Source: CAVXFL01 sp963761015 (lineage in GTDB: Bacteria > Pseudomonadota > Alphaproteobacteria > Acetobacterales > Acetobacteraceae). From it: DNA of 64,000 nucleotides. The translations under genes and the position numbers were made by a program. Numbering within the stretch: the stretch's first letter is position 1; each line of letters starts with the position of its first letter. Where the stretch lies: contig CAVXFL010000009.1 in assembly GCA_963761015.1 (NCBI GenBank), positions 1-64,000 of the forward strand. Direction: 5' to 3'. The notes under the pieces are model-generated. The model was not told where the DNA came from. It saw nothing but the letters and a program-made list of their open reading frames with translations, and did not search any database. Positions 44,353 to 52,876 of this stretch are shown here, one piece after another.

Positions 44353-45642
44353 TCAGCCTTCGAATGGATCCTTCACCATGATGGTATCGTCGCGCTCCGG
44401 GCTGGTGGAGAGCAACGTGACCGGCGCCTCGACCAGTTCCTCGATCCGGCGCACATATTTCACCGCGTGCGCGGGCAGCTCGGCCCAGGAGCGCGCGCCC
44501 CTCGTCGAGTCCGCCCAGCCCGCCATCGTCTCGTAAACCGGCTGCGCCGCCGCCTGGGCGCCCGGCGCGGCCGGCAAATGGCGGAACGCCTGCCCGTCGA
44601 TGCGATAGCCCACGCACACATTCAGCGTTTCCAGCCCATCCAGCACGTCCAGCTTCGTGAGTGCCAGGCCCTGGATGCCGCCGACCTTCACCGCCTGGCG
44701 CACCAGCGCGGCGTCGAACCAGCCGCAGCGGCGCCGGCGGCCGGTGACGACACCGAACTCGCGGCCGCGATCGCCCAGGAGCTGGCCGATGCCGCCGGTG
44801 AGTTCGGTGGGGAACGGGCCGGCGCCGACGCGCGTCGCGTAGGCCTTGGCGATGCCGAGCACGAAACCGACGGCGCCCGGCCCGATGCCGGATCCGGACG
44901 CGGCGGTGGCGGCGACGGTGTTGCTGCTGGTCACGAACGGATAGGTGCCGTGGTCCACGTCCAGCATCACCGCCTGCGCGCCCTCGAACAGGATGCGCCG
45001 CCCGCTCCGCCGCGCCTCGTCCAGCCGCTCCCAGACCGGTTCCGCGAAGGGCAGGATTTGCGGCGCCAGCGCGAGCAGGCGGTCCAGCAACGGGGCTTTC
45101 GCGAACGTCTCGGCCCCGAGCCCGGCGAGCAGCGCGTTGTGGTGCAGCAACAACTCGTCGAGCTTGGCCGCGAGCGTGTCCGGCTCGGCGAGATCGCAGA
45201 CGCGGATGGCGCGGCGCGCCACCTTGTCTTCGTAGGCCGGGCCGATGCCGCGCCCGGTGGTGCCGATCCGCCGCGCCCCGCGCGCCGTCTCGCGCGCGCG
45301 GTCGAGCGCCGAGTGCAGCGGCAGGATCAGGGGCGCGTTGTCCGCGACGCGCAGCGTTTCGGCATCGACCCGCAGCCCCTGGGCGCGCACGCGCGCGATT
45401 TCGTCGAGCAGGGCTTCCGGATCGACCACGACGCCGTTGCCGATGATGCCGAGTTTTTCGCGCACCAGGCCGCTCGGCAGCAGCGACAGCTTGTAGGTTT
45501 GATCGCCGACCACCAGCGTGTGGCCGGCGTTGTGGCCGCCCTGGAAGCGCACGACGATATCGGCGCGGCTGGCGAGCCAGTCGACGACCTTGCCTTTCCC
45601 CTCGTCACCCCACTGGGCGCCGATCACCGCGACATTCGCCAT
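44353..45642 (-). CDS. purA: Adenylosuccinate synthetase
   Basis: A 429-residue enzyme making adenylosuccinate from IMP, aspartate and GTP. The switch loop GAQWGDEGKGKVVDWL holds the catalytic Asp. GGHNAGHTLV, TTGRGIGPAYEDK, EGAQAVMLDVDHGTYPFVTSSN and LTKLDVLDG are intact. The ATG at 45642 follows the vapC stop directly (vapC TGA 45643-45645), so translation may be coupled to the toxin gene. In many alphaproteobacteria hisZ-purA are adjacent; here a VapBC module separates them. Confidence 0.96.
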   Translation of the reverse strand: MANVAVIGAQWGDEGKGKVVDWLASRADIVVRFQGGHNAGHTLVVGDQTYKLSLLPSGLVREKLGIIGNGVVVDPEALLDEIARVRAQGLRVDAETLRVADNAPLILPLHSALDRARETARGARRIGTTGRGIGPAYEDKVARRAIRVCDLAEPDTLAAKLDELLLHHNALLAGLGAETFAKAPLLDRLLALAPQILPFAEPVWERLDEARRSGRRILFEGAQAVMLDVDHGTYPFVTSSNTVAATAASGSGIGPGAVGFVLGIAKAYATRVGAGPFPTELTGGIGQLLGDRGREFGVVTGRRRRCGWFDAALVRQAVKVGGIQGLALTKLDVLDGLETLNVCVGYRIDGQAFRHLPAAPGAQAAAQPVYETMAGWADSTRGARSWAELPAHAVKYVRRIEELVEAPVTLLSTSPERDDTIMVKDPFEG

Positions 45643-46080
45643 TCATTTTTCCTCGTACGGCATGCGTCGTGTTGCGGCCACGAACGGATTGCGGATCGTC
45701 AAGCGTCCGGAAACGATCCGTTCGTGCTGCATGTCCTCACTCAGCAGCGTGACGCAGCCGGCTTCCAACGCCGAGGCGACGATCAATGCATCGTAGAAGC
45801 CGAATCCGCCTTGCTGCGCAATGCGCAGCGCAGCTTGGTGGGTAGCAATGGTAATGGCTCGCACGTCGGGACAGAGCGTTCGAAACGCGCCGAGGGCCGA
45901 ACGCACTTCCGGCCAGCTTCGCTTCAGCTTGCGAATGGAAGTGGCCGCGAACTCGTTCAGCACTTGAACGCTGACAACGCCGCCGCCGGCAAGGAGCGCG
46001 GAGGCCGGCGCCGCGCGAGGATCATGCGCGAGAGTTGAATAAATCAGCACGTTGGTGTCAAAGAACGGTCTATCGCTCAT
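45643..46080 (-). CDS. vapC: VapC-type PIN-domain toxin
   Basis: A 145-residue predicted ribonuclease toxin. PIN acidic residues: D8 in FFDTNVLIYS, E in VLNEFAAT, and D in FYDALIVASAL with the final D in LLSEDMQ. It overlaps the antitoxin gene by 11 nt, the usual arrangement of VapBC modules, and abuts purA. Target RNA unknown (VapC enzymes typically cut initiator tRNA or rRNA). Confidence 0.88.
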   Translation of the reverse strand: MSDRPFFDTNVLIYSTLAHDPRAAPASALLAGGGVVSVQVLNEFAATSIRKLKRSWPEVRSALGAFRTLCPDVRAITIATHQAALRIAQQGGFGFYDALIVASALEAGCVTLLSEDMQHERIVSGRLTIRNPFVAATRRMPYEEK

Positions 46081-46300
46081 TCGCTTCGTCGCGACTGAAC
46101 CTGAACCCGGGTGGCAGGGTCCATCCGAGTGCCTTCAATTGCGCAAGCGCCTCCTCGCGGCTGTTGTCCCGAGCCACCCGGAAGCTGCGCTTGCCGGCGA
46201 TCTCGACTTCGATTTCGTCGCCTTCCCGCAGCTCCAGCAGTTCCACGACCTTCGCCGGCAGGCGTATCGCCAGGCTGTTGCCCCATTTGCCGACTTGCAT
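46070..46300 (-). CDS. vapB: VapB-type antitoxin (AbrB/SpoVT fold)
   Basis: A 76-residue protein with a swapped-hairpin AbrB DNA-binding domain (MQVGKWGNSLAIRLPAKVVE, EGDEIEVEI). Its C-terminal tail (LKALGWTLPPGFRFSRDEAN) is the part that should clamp the toxin. The start at 46300 fits the family; an upstream in-frame start at 46339 adds 13 residues across the promoter region. It autoregulates the module in other systems; a candidate operator lies just upstream. Confidence 0.85.
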   Translation of the reverse strand: MQVGKWGNSLAIRLPAKVVELLELREGDEIEVEIAGKRSFRVARDNSREEALAQLKALGWTLPPGFRFSRDEANER

Positions 46301-46337
46301 TCCGTCCGCTCCTGATCGACGGAGATGAATGTATATC

Positions 46338-46352
46338 AATTCCGCAAGAATT
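46338..46352. promoter_or_regulatory. Candidate VapBC operator
   Basis: AATTC-CGCAA-GAATT is a perfect 5-bp dyad with a 5-bp spacer in a locally AT-rich patch, 38 bp upstream of the vapB start and next to TATACA on the minus strand. AbrB-type antitoxins bind such dyads to repress their own operon. Not tested by comparison. Confidence 0.4.
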
Positions 46353-46387
46353 AAACCGGATCCGACTACCTCGATCGGCTTGCCGGG

Positions 46388-47539
46388 TCACTCGGCCGCG
46401 GCAGCGCGCAGGCCGCTACCGGTCAGGATGTGCAGGCAGCCGAGTTGGCGGGCCTCGGCCTCGATGTCGGCGACCGGCGTGAGCGCGGCGATGGTGGCGT
46501 AGCCGTCGCGCCGTAGCGCCTGGGCGGCGGCCGGATCGGCGTCCAGCGGCACGTAGACCCGGGTGCGCGGGGCGCGCGGCGGGGCGGCGCGCAGGATCGC
46601 GTCGGGATACAGCGTGAGCCCGGTCGCCGGCTCGGTCTCGCCGCACAGATACCGCCCGCCGCGTCCCAGTTCCTCGTGCTGCCCCAGCCCGTACACCGTC
46701 ATGCAAACGCCGGTGTGATAGCGGAAGCCGCGGAATTCGGTCGGGTCGATGGTGAGCCTGAGCCGCGGCGCGCGCGCCTGGATGGCGGCGACGGTTTCCG
46801 CCAGGCGTTCGGCGAGCTGCCGCCCCGCTTGCGGCAGATCGGCTTCGGCCAGTGCCTGCAATGCCCCCGCGGCGGCGCCGGCCGAGAGCAGCAGCGTTAT
46901 CAGCACATCGGCGATCCGCCCGCCGTGCTGCTTCACCGCGGCCGCGTCCTTGCGGTCGAGCGCATGCACGAGCGCCCGCCGCGCCGGCCCGGCGATCCCG
47001 GCGCCATCCAGCATCGCCGGGACGAGTGGCGGCAGGGTCAGATCGAAGCTGATCCGGCCGAGGCCGACCGCGCCAAGCGCCTCGGCGCCGACCAGCACCA
47101 GCTCCGCATCGGCGGCGGGGCTGTCGACCCCGATCAGCTCGATGCCGGCCTGCGGCATTTGCCGGTCCGGGGAGGGCTGGCTCGCGCGGACCAGCAGACA
47201 TTGCCCGGCGTAGGAGAGACGCAGCGGACGCGCCCAGCTCGCCAGCCGGGTGGTTGCGATGCGCGCGATCTGCGGCGTGGTGTCGGAGCGCAGCGCCATC
47301 ATGCGATGGCTGTCCGGGTCCATGATGCGGAAGGTCTGCTCGGCCACGGCGGCGCCGGAGCCGGACAGGAAGCTGTCCTCGAACTCGAGCAGCGGCGGCT
47401 TCACCCGCTGGTAGCCGTGCGAGGCAAAGACTCGCATCAGCGCCTCGACCCCGGCCGCCTCGGTTTCCGCCTCGGGCGGCAGCAGATCGGAGAGGCCGGC
47501 TGGCAGCAGCGCGGGATTGGGCGGTGGATCGTCGGTCAT
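46388..47539 (-). CDS. hisZ: ATP phosphoribosyltransferase regulatory subunit HisZ
   Basis: A 383-residue paralogue of histidyl-tRNA synthetase that activates the short form of HisG in histidine synthesis. It has class II synthetase-like stretches (LLPPEAETEAAGVEALMRVF, LRSDTTPQIARIATTRL) and the FRGFRYHTGVCMTVYG segment, but no anticodon-binding domain. HisG itself is not in this window. Its stop lies 88 nt before vapB. Confidence 0.92.
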   Translation of the reverse strand: MTDDPPPNPALLPAGLSDLLPPEAETEAAGVEALMRVFASHGYQRVKPPLLEFEDSFLSGSGAAVAEQTFRIMDPDSHRMMALRSDTTPQIARIATTRLASWARPLRLSYAGQCLLVRASQPSPDRQMPQAGIELIGVDSPAADAELVLVGAEALGAVGLGRISFDLTLPPLVPAMLDGAGIAGPARRALVHALDRKDAAAVKQHGGRIADVLITLLLSAGAAAGALQALAEADLPQAGRQLAERLAETVAAIQARAPRLRLTIDPTEFRGFRYHTGVCMTVYGLGQHEELGRGGRYLCGETEPATGLTLYPDAILRAAPPRAPRTRVYVPLDADPAAAQALRRDGYATIAALTPVADIEAEARQLGCLHILTGSGLRAAAAE

Positions 47540-47633
47540 GGCGGCCGGCTATAGCAGCGGCGGACCACGGCGGGAAACTCGGGCGCGCCAGCGCGCGAGC
47601 CGCTCGCGCCGGCGCAAATCAGCCGAAGCCGGG

Positions 47634-48290
47634 TTACAGGAAGGGGTTGTTCCGCCGTTCCTCGCCGAACGTCGAGCCCGGTCCGTGTCCGCAGATGAAC
47701 GCGATGTCGTCGCCGAGCGGCAGCAGCTTGTTCCGGATGGCGCTCAGCAATTGCGCGGTGTCGCCATACGCGAAATCCGTGCGCCCGATGGAGCCGCGGA
47801 ACAGCACGTCGCCGACGACCGCAAATCGCGCCGCGGCATTGACGAAGGCGAGATGGCCGGGCGTGTGGCCGGGGCAGTGCAGCACCGCGAAGGCGTGCCC
47901 GCCGATGTCCACGTCCTCGCCTTCGGCCAGCCAGCGATCCGGGCGCACATCGCGCATCCCCGTCAGCCCGAACATGGCGGCCTGCCGCGCGACATGGTCG
48001 AGCAGGAACTTATCGCGCCGGTCGGGCCCCTCGATCGGCGGCGCGTTACCGCCTGCGCGCTGGCCGAGGGCCTCGCGCAGTTCCGCGGCGCCGCCGGCGT
48101 GGTCGAGATGGCCGTGCGTGAGCAGAATTTTTTCGACCCGCGCGCCGAGCTGATCGACCCGCGCCAGGATGCGCGGCACGTCGCCGCCCGGATCGATCAC
48201 GGCACCGCGCCGGCTCGTCTTGTCGCAAATGATCGCGCAGTTCTGCTCCAGCGGGGTGACCGGAACGATGGCGACCTCGAAATCCGGCAT
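47634..48290 (-). CDS. MBL-fold hydrolase (glyoxalase II-like)
   Basis: A 218-residue metallo-beta-lactamase-fold hydrolase. Metal ligands: THGHLDHAGG, HCPGHTPGHL, VVGDVLFRGSIGRTD and CGHGPGS. The size and FRGSIGRTDF resemble YcbL/GloB-like thioesterases. The last residues FGEERRNNPFL match this subfamily. Substrate unknown. It is followed by the pentad-repeat protein gene upstream on the same strand. Confidence 0.9.
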   Translation of the reverse strand: MPDFEVAIVPVTPLEQNCAIICDKTSRRGAVIDPGGDVPRILARVDQLGARVEKILLTHGHLDHAGGAAELREALGQRAGGNAPPIEGPDRRDKFLLDHVARQAAMFGLTGMRDVRPDRWLAEGEDVDIGGHAFAVLHCPGHTPGHLAFVNAAARFAVVGDVLFRGSIGRTDFAYGDTAQLLSAIRNKLLPLGDDIAFICGHGPGSTFGEERRNNPFL

Positions 48291-48326
48291 GGCGCGCTCC
48301 CGCAGTTCCGATAAGTCTCCCTGCGT

Positions 48327-48581
48327 TCAATCGTGCACGGTGCGCCCGAGTTTCAGTTCCCCGACGGTGAGCCGGCGCACGCGCAGCTCACCGACCGCTG
48401 CTCGGCCCACGGCGAGCCGCCCGACCGCCAACGCGCCGATGGCGAGCGCGCCCACCGCCAAGGCGCCGAGCGCGAACGCGCCGATCGCGACGGCGCCGGT
48501 GGCGAGGCGCGTCTCGAAGCGCCTCGGCGGGGCCGAGGTCGGGCGGTCGAGCGCGGTTTCCTTGCCCATGTCGCGCATCAT
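48327..48581 (-). CDS. Small protein made of tandem A-(V/I/L)-G pentads
   Basis: An 84-residue protein with a charged N-terminal 25 residues followed by about ten consecutive five-residue units: AIGAF, ALGAL, AVGAL, AIGAL, AVGRL, AVGRA, AVGEL, RVRRL, TVGEL, KLGRT. The strict period of five suggests a right-handed beta-helix like pentapeptide-repeat proteins, but with small residues at the inward positions. The start may be 48581 or the internal ATG 48569. It lies 36 nt upstream of the MBL gene and may be co-transcribed with it. Function unknown. Confidence 0.7.
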   Translation of the reverse strand: MMRDMGKETALDRPTSAPPRRFETRLATGAVAIGAFALGALAVGALAIGALAVGRLAVGRAAVGELRVRRLTVGELKLGRTVHD

Positions 48582-48591
48582 GTGTCGAGCG

Positions 48592-49350
48592 TCAGGAAAT
48601 GGTCACGCCGGAATCGACCGGCAGAATCTGCCCGGTGACCATGCGCAATTCCTCGCAGGCCAGATAAAGCGCGGCGTTCGCGATGTCCTCCGGCTCGATC
48701 CAGGCGCCGAGCAAATGCGATTTCGCCATGTCGCCGAGCGCGGCATTGCCGGCCAGCAGCCTTTCCACGCGGGGCGTGCGCGTGGCCGATGGCGCGATGG
48801 CGTTCACCCGGACGCGGCGCGGCGCATAGGCGACGGCGAGCGAGCGGGTCATGGCGGCGATCCCGCCCTTCGCGGCGGTGTAGCAGTCGCGCCCGGGAAT
48901 GCCCATGAGCGCGACGTTCGAGGCCATGTTGATGACCGAACCGCCGCCGGCCTTGATCAGTTCGGGGATGCCGAAGCGGCAGCCGAGAAAGGTGCCGAAC
49001 AGGTCGAGCTTGATGGCGCGCCAGAACTCCTCCAGCGGCGCGTCCACGGCGGTGCCGTCTTGCGGTGTCGAGCCGCCGGCGTTGTTGTGCAGCACGTGTA
49101 GCTGGCCGAACGCGTCCACGGCCTTGCGGATAGCCGCGGCCACGCTGTCCGGTTCGGTGACGTCGGTCCGAACTGCGATCGCCTCGGCGCCGGCTTGCGC
49201 GACGAGGTGCGCGGTTTCTTCGCCGGCTTGGGTATTCAGCTCGGCAACCGCCACCTTGGCGCCCTCGCGGGCGAACAGCAGCGCGGTCGCGCGGCCGATG
49301 CCGCTGCCCGCGCCGGTGATGAAGGCGACCTTTCCCGCCAGACGCGCCAT
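48592..49350 (-). CDS. SDR-family oxidoreductase
   Basis: A 252-residue classical short-chain dehydrogenase. TGAGSGIGRA (cofactor), HNNAGG, VINMASNVAL (catalytic Ser position) and CYTAAKGGI (Tyr/Lys) are present, and the end ILPVDSGVTIS is typical. The start at 49350 gives MARLAGKVAFITG. The motif AELNTQAG suggests NAD. Substrate undefined. It follows the PPOX gene after 17 nt on the same strand. Confidence 0.9.
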   Translation of the reverse strand: MARLAGKVAFITGAGSGIGRATALLFAREGAKVAVAELNTQAGEETAHLVAQAGAEAIAVRTDVTEPDSVAAAIRKAVDAFGQLHVLHNNAGGSTPQDGTAVDAPLEEFWRAIKLDLFGTFLGCRFGIPELIKAGGGSVINMASNVALMGIPGRDCYTAAKGGIAAMTRSLAVAYAPRRVRVNAIAPSATRTPRVERLLAGNAALGDMAKSHLLGAWIEPEDIANAALYLACEELRMVTGQILPVDSGVTIS

Positions 49351-49367
49351 CTCAAGTCGGCCTCCGC

Positions 49368-49979
49368 TCAGTAAAGCCCGGTGCGATAGTTTTCCTGCAC
49401 GGCGTGGTCGGCGTCCTCGGCGGCGCAGGCGCCGGTCTGCTCGGCAATGATGCGCCCGATCGAGGGGAACGAACCGCGCGCCACGTGCCGCTCCGCCTCC
49501 CATAGATGCGCGCGGATCAGCGCCTTGCCGCAATGGAAAAACGCCTCCTGCACCGCGACCAGCAGCCCGGCTCGCGGCGTCTTGCCCTGCGCGGCCGTCG
49601 CCGCGAGCCGGGCCGCGTCGGTCACGATGCGCGCCCGCCCGTTCACCCGAAGCGTTTCGTTCAGGCCGGGAACCAGGAACAGCAGCCCGACGCCGGGGTT
49701 CGCCAACACGTTGCCGTAACTGTCCACGCGGTTGTTCCCGGGGCGGTCCGGCAGCAGCAGGGTGACTTCGTCCAGCACCTCGACGAACCCGGGCGCGTCG
49801 CCGCGCGGGCTGGCGTCCATCCGGCCCTCGGCATCGGACGTGGCCAGCACCAGCAGCGGGGAAAGCGCGATGAACTCGCGGCAGTAGCGGTCGAGCCGGC
49901 TCTGCACTTTCTGCCGCGCCAGCGGGTGGATGGTGCCATAGTATTCTCGCAACTCACCCGGGTCGCTGAGGCCGTCCAT
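49368..49979 (-). CDS. Pyridoxamine 5'-phosphate oxidase-family protein (MSMEG_1061 type)
   Basis: A 203-residue flavin split-barrel protein. ALSPLLVLATSDAEGRMDASPRGD and LLLPDRPGNNRVDSYGNVLANP are characteristic of the TIGR04025-like group, which is not a true PdxH. The C-terminus includes FHCGKALIRAHLW. Start at 49979 (MDGLSDPGELREYYG). It could bind FMN or F420; not determined. Confidence 0.85.
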   Translation of the reverse strand: MDGLSDPGELREYYGTIHPLARQKVQSRLDRYCREFIALSPLLVLATSDAEGRMDASPRGDAPGFVEVLDEVTLLLPDRPGNNRVDSYGNVLANPGVGLLFLVPGLNETLRVNGRARIVTDAARLAATAAQGKTPRAGLLVAVQEAFFHCGKALIRAHLWEAERHVARGSFPSIGRIIAEQTGACAAEDADHAVQENYRTGLY

Positions 49980-50237
49980 GGTGTCGGCGTCTCCCGCAAT
50001 CGTGAAACACCATCGTGCCGTAGCGCGAAGCGGCCGGCAACCGGAGCGCGGTTTGGCCGTTGCACCCACATCTGCGGCGCCGTCCCCCCCACCTGCGCCG
50101 CGGACCGGGTGACGGCGGCGCGGCACGAGGTTTCAATACGGAACCGATAATACCGCGCCGCCGATACCCGACCCGAAAATCCCCCCACGTGATCAGCCGC
50201 AAGGGCGCAAGCACCGGCTTACGCAAGGAGTTGATGC

Positions 50238-50618
50238 ATGGCCACGCTCGACGACACCACCGGCCGATTGATTGCGGCGAGCCAGGTATCGGGCACCGCC
50301 GTCTACAACCCCAAGGGCGAGCGGCTGGGTACCATCGACGACCTGATGATCGAGAAGGTTTCCGGAAAGACCGTTTACGCGGTGCTGAGTTTTGGCGGAT
50401 TCCTCGGCATCGGCGACCGGCATTATCCGCTGCCCTGGCCGGAACTCCGCTACGACGTGGCGTATGGCGGCTATGTGGTGAACCTCGACCGGGACACGCT
50501 GGAAGCAGCGCTGTCCTACGCGCCCGGGGAGCGGGTCGCCTGGGAAGATCCGGCCTGGGGCCGCTCGGTCTACGACTACTACAAGACCCGGCCGTATTGG
50601 GATCAGGCGATGCCGTAG
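50238..50618 (+). CDS. PRC-barrel domain protein
   Basis: A 126-residue protein with one PRC-barrel domain (SGTAVYNPKGERLGTIDDLM, TVYAVLSFGGFLGIGDRHYPLPW). ATG 50238 follows AAGGAGTTG. Proteins of this type are abundant small stress-related proteins in alphaproteobacteria; the ligand is unknown. A strong terminator follows it. Confidence 0.88.
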   Translation: MATLDDTTGRLIAASQVSGTAVYNPKGERLGTIDDLMIEKVSGKTVYAVLSFGGFLGIGDRHYPLPWPELRYDVAYGGYVVNLDRDTLEAALSYAPGERVAWEDPAWGRSVYDYYKTRPYWDQAMP

Positions 50619-50642
50619 CGCCGTCGAGGGACCGCCGGGAAC

Positions 50643-50676
50643 AAGGACGGTTCCGCCGGAGCCGTCCTTGCCTTTG
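50643..50676 (+). terminator. Rho-independent terminator after the PRC-barrel gene
   Basis: AAGGACGG (50643-50650) pairs perfectly with CCGTCCTT (50662-50669), with an 11-nt loop, followed by GCCTTTG. It separates the PRC-barrel gene from dapB. Confidence 0.7.
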
Positions 50677-50754
50677 TGACGCGCGCGCTCTGGACGTGGC
50701 GCGCTCCCCTGCCCAGGATCGCGAATCGTGGCCTGGAGCAGCGGGAGGCGGGCG

Positions 50755-51537
50755 TTGCGCATCGGGATCGCCGGCATTGCCGGGAGGATGGGCCGGTTGC
50801 TCGCCCAAGAGGTGAAGCCGGTGGCCGAGTTGTCGGGTGGCACGGAGCGGCCGGAAGCCGCGGCGAATATTCCGCAAGGGGCCAAGCTCTATCGCGACAT
50901 CGTGGCGCTGGCGTCGGAGTCCGACGCCGTGCTGGATTTCACGCATGCCAGCACGGTGCGGCGCCATGCCGAAGCCCTGGCGCATGCCGGGGGCGCCTGG
51001 GTGCTGGGTACGACCGGTCTGTCGGCGGCCGACGAGGACGCGGTCGCCGAGGCGGCGCGGCGCATCGTGGTGGTCCACGCGCCGAATTTTTCGCCCGGCG
51101 TGAACCTGATGCTGGGGCTGGCCGAGCGCATGGCCGCGGCGCTGCCGGCGGACAGCTACGACGCCGAGATCCTGGAAATGCACCATCGCCAGAAGGTCGA
51201 TGCGCCGTCCGGCACGGCGCTCGGCCTCGGGCGGGCGGTGGCAAGGGGGCGCGGCATCGATCTGGATGCACTGACGGAAAGCGGACGTCACGGCCATACC
51301 GGGGCGCGCAAGACCGGGGCCATCGGCTTCGCCGCGCTGCGCGGCGGGCAGGTGGTCGGCGAGCACACGCTGATTTTCGCCGCCGCCGACGAGCAGATCG
51401 CCATCAGCCATCGCGCGTTCGACCGCCGGGCGTTCGCGGCCGGCGCGGTGCGGGCAGCGTTGTGGACCGCCGGCCGGCAGCCGGGGCTCTATTCCATGCT
51501 GGACGTGCTCGGGATGCGATCCGCGGGGTCGGGCTGA
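50755..51537 (+). CDS. dapB: 4-hydroxy-tetrahydrodipicolinate reductase
   Basis: A 260-residue enzyme of lysine/meso-diaminopimelate synthesis. It has nucleotide motif IGIAGIAGRMGRLL, LGTTGLSAAD, NFSPGVNLM, EMHHRQKVDAPSGTAL (catalytic His pair and Lys) and GFAALRGGQVVGEH. TTG 50755 is preferred because GGGAGG lies 6 nt before it and the protein then starts MRIGIAG; GTG 50728 in the same frame would add nine residues. Confidence 0.95.
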   Translation: MRIGIAGIAGRMGRLLAQEVKPVAELSGGTERPEAAANIPQGAKLYRDIVALASESDAVLDFTHASTVRRHAEALAHAGGAWVLGTTGLSAADEDAVAEAARRIVVVHAPNFSPGVNLMLGLAERMAAALPADSYDAEILEMHHRQKVDAPSGTALGLGRAVARGRGIDLDALTESGRHGHTGARKTGAIGFAALRGGQVVGEHTLIFAAADEQIAISHRAFDRRAFAAGAVRAALWTAGRQPGLYSMLDVLGMRSAGSG

Positions 51538-51568
51538 GTCACGGAACACCGAAGCACCGTTTCGCTTG

Positions 51569-51611
51569 ACCGGGGCAGCCGTTTCGGGTCAGAGAGCCCA
51601 TCTTCCCCGGT
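51569..51611 (+). promoter_or_regulatory. Inverted repeat in the metK leader region
   Basis: ACCGGGG (51569-51575) and CCCCGGT (51605-51611) could pair around a 29-nt loop, 77 nt before the metK ATG. No match to SAM-I, SAM-II or SAM/SAH riboswitch cores could be seen, so the role is open. Confidence 0.25.
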
Positions 51612-51688
51612 TGACCGCCGGTCCATCGTGCATTCAGGCAACGGCAGCGGAATCACAGGAGAGTTGAACAGCATGCGCGAGGCGTTCC

Positions 51689-52876
51689 ATGCGTGACCGG
51701 GGCGAGTTCCTGTTCACATCCGAGTCCGTTTCGGAAGGCCATCCGGACAAGGTCGCCGACCTGATCAGCGACACCGTGCTCGATGCGTTCCTCGGCGCCG
51801 ATCCCTATTCGCGCGTGGCCTGCGAGACGATGGTGACCACCAACCGCATCGTGCTCGCCGGCGAGACGCGCGGCCCGGACACGGTCACGCCCGACCATCT
51901 CGCGCATCTGGCCCGCATGGCGGTGCGCGACATCGGCTACGATCAGCCGGGCTTCAGTTGGCGGCACGCCAAGGTGGAATGCCACCTGCACGCGCAATCG
52001 CCCGACATTGCCGTCGGCGTGGATTCGTTCGGCAACAAGGACGAGGGCGCGGGCGACCAGGGCATCATGTTCGGCTATGCCTGCACCGAGACCGAAGGGC
52101 TGATGCCGGCGCCGATCTACTACGCGCACCTGATCCTGCGCCGGATCAGCGAGCTGCGGCACAGCCACGACAAATCCGTCACCGGCCTGCTACCGGACGC
52201 CAAGAGCCAGGTCACCTTGCGCTACGTGGACGGCCGTCCGGTCGGTGCGACCAGCATCGTGGTCTCGATCCAGCACCAGGAAGAACTCGACCGGATCGAC
52301 ATCCAGGAAAAGCTCTGGCCGATCGTGGAAACCAGCCTGCCGAGCGGCTGGATGTGCCGCGAGGCGGAGTTCTACGTGAACCCGACCGGCAAGTTCGTGG
52401 TCGGCGGCCCGGACGGCGATTGCGGGCTGACCGGGCGGAAGATCATCGTCGACACCTATGGCGGCGCGGCGCCGCATGGCGGGGGCGCCTTCAGCGGCAA
52501 GGACCCGACCAAGGTGGACCGCAGCGCCGCCTATGCCTGCCGCTATCTGGCCAAGAACGTGGTCGCGGCCGGGCTCGCGGATAGCTGCACCCTGCAGATT
52601 AGCTACGCGATCGGCGTCTCGCACCCGCTCTCGCTCTACGTCGATCTGCACGGCACCGGGCGCGACGTGGACGAGAAGCGGCTGGAGCGCGTGCTGCGCG
52701 AGGTGATGAACCTGTCGCCGCGCGGCATCCGCGAGCACTTGCACCTGAACCGGCCGATCTACGCGCCGACCTCGGCGTATGGCCATTTCGGCCGCGATCC
52801 GGACCCCGATCTCGGCACGTTCACCTGGGAGCGGACCGACCTCGTTCCGGCGCTGCGCTCCGCCTTCGGGTTCTGA
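51689..52876 (+). CDS. metK: S-adenosylmethionine synthase
   Basis: A 395-residue enzyme making SAM from methionine and ATP. It has FTSESVSEGHPDKVADLISD, GDQGIMFGYAC, VGGPDGDCGLTGRKIIVDTY and GGGAFSGKDPTKVDRS. ATG 51689 gives the usual N-terminus. An ATG at 51673 in another frame can be ignored. trmB follows with a CTGA overlap. Confidence 0.97.
   Translation: MRDRGEFLFTSESVSEGHPDKVADLISDTVLDAFLGADPYSRVACETMVTTNRIVLAGETRGPDTVTPDHLAHLARMAVRDIGYDQPGFSWRHAKVECHLHAQSPDIAVGVDSFGNKDEGAGDQGIMFGYACTETEGLMPAPIYYAHLILRRISELRHSHDKSVTGLLPDAKSQVTLRYVDGRPVGATSIVVSIQHQEELDRIDIQEKLWPIVETSLPSGWMCREAEFYVNPTGKFVVGGPDGDCGLTGRKIIVDTYGGAAPHGGGAFSGKDPTKVDRSAAYACRYLAKNVVAAGLADSCTLQISYAIGVSHPLSLYVDLHGTGRDVDEKRLERVLREVMNLSPRGIREHLHLNRPIYAPTSAYGHFGRDPDPDLGTFTWERTDLVPALRSAFGF

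Noticed and set aside
51538..51688. Possible SAM riboswitch before metK
   Set aside because: None of the conserved cores of SAM-I, SAM-II or SAM/SAH classes was found; only a simple inverted repeat is present.
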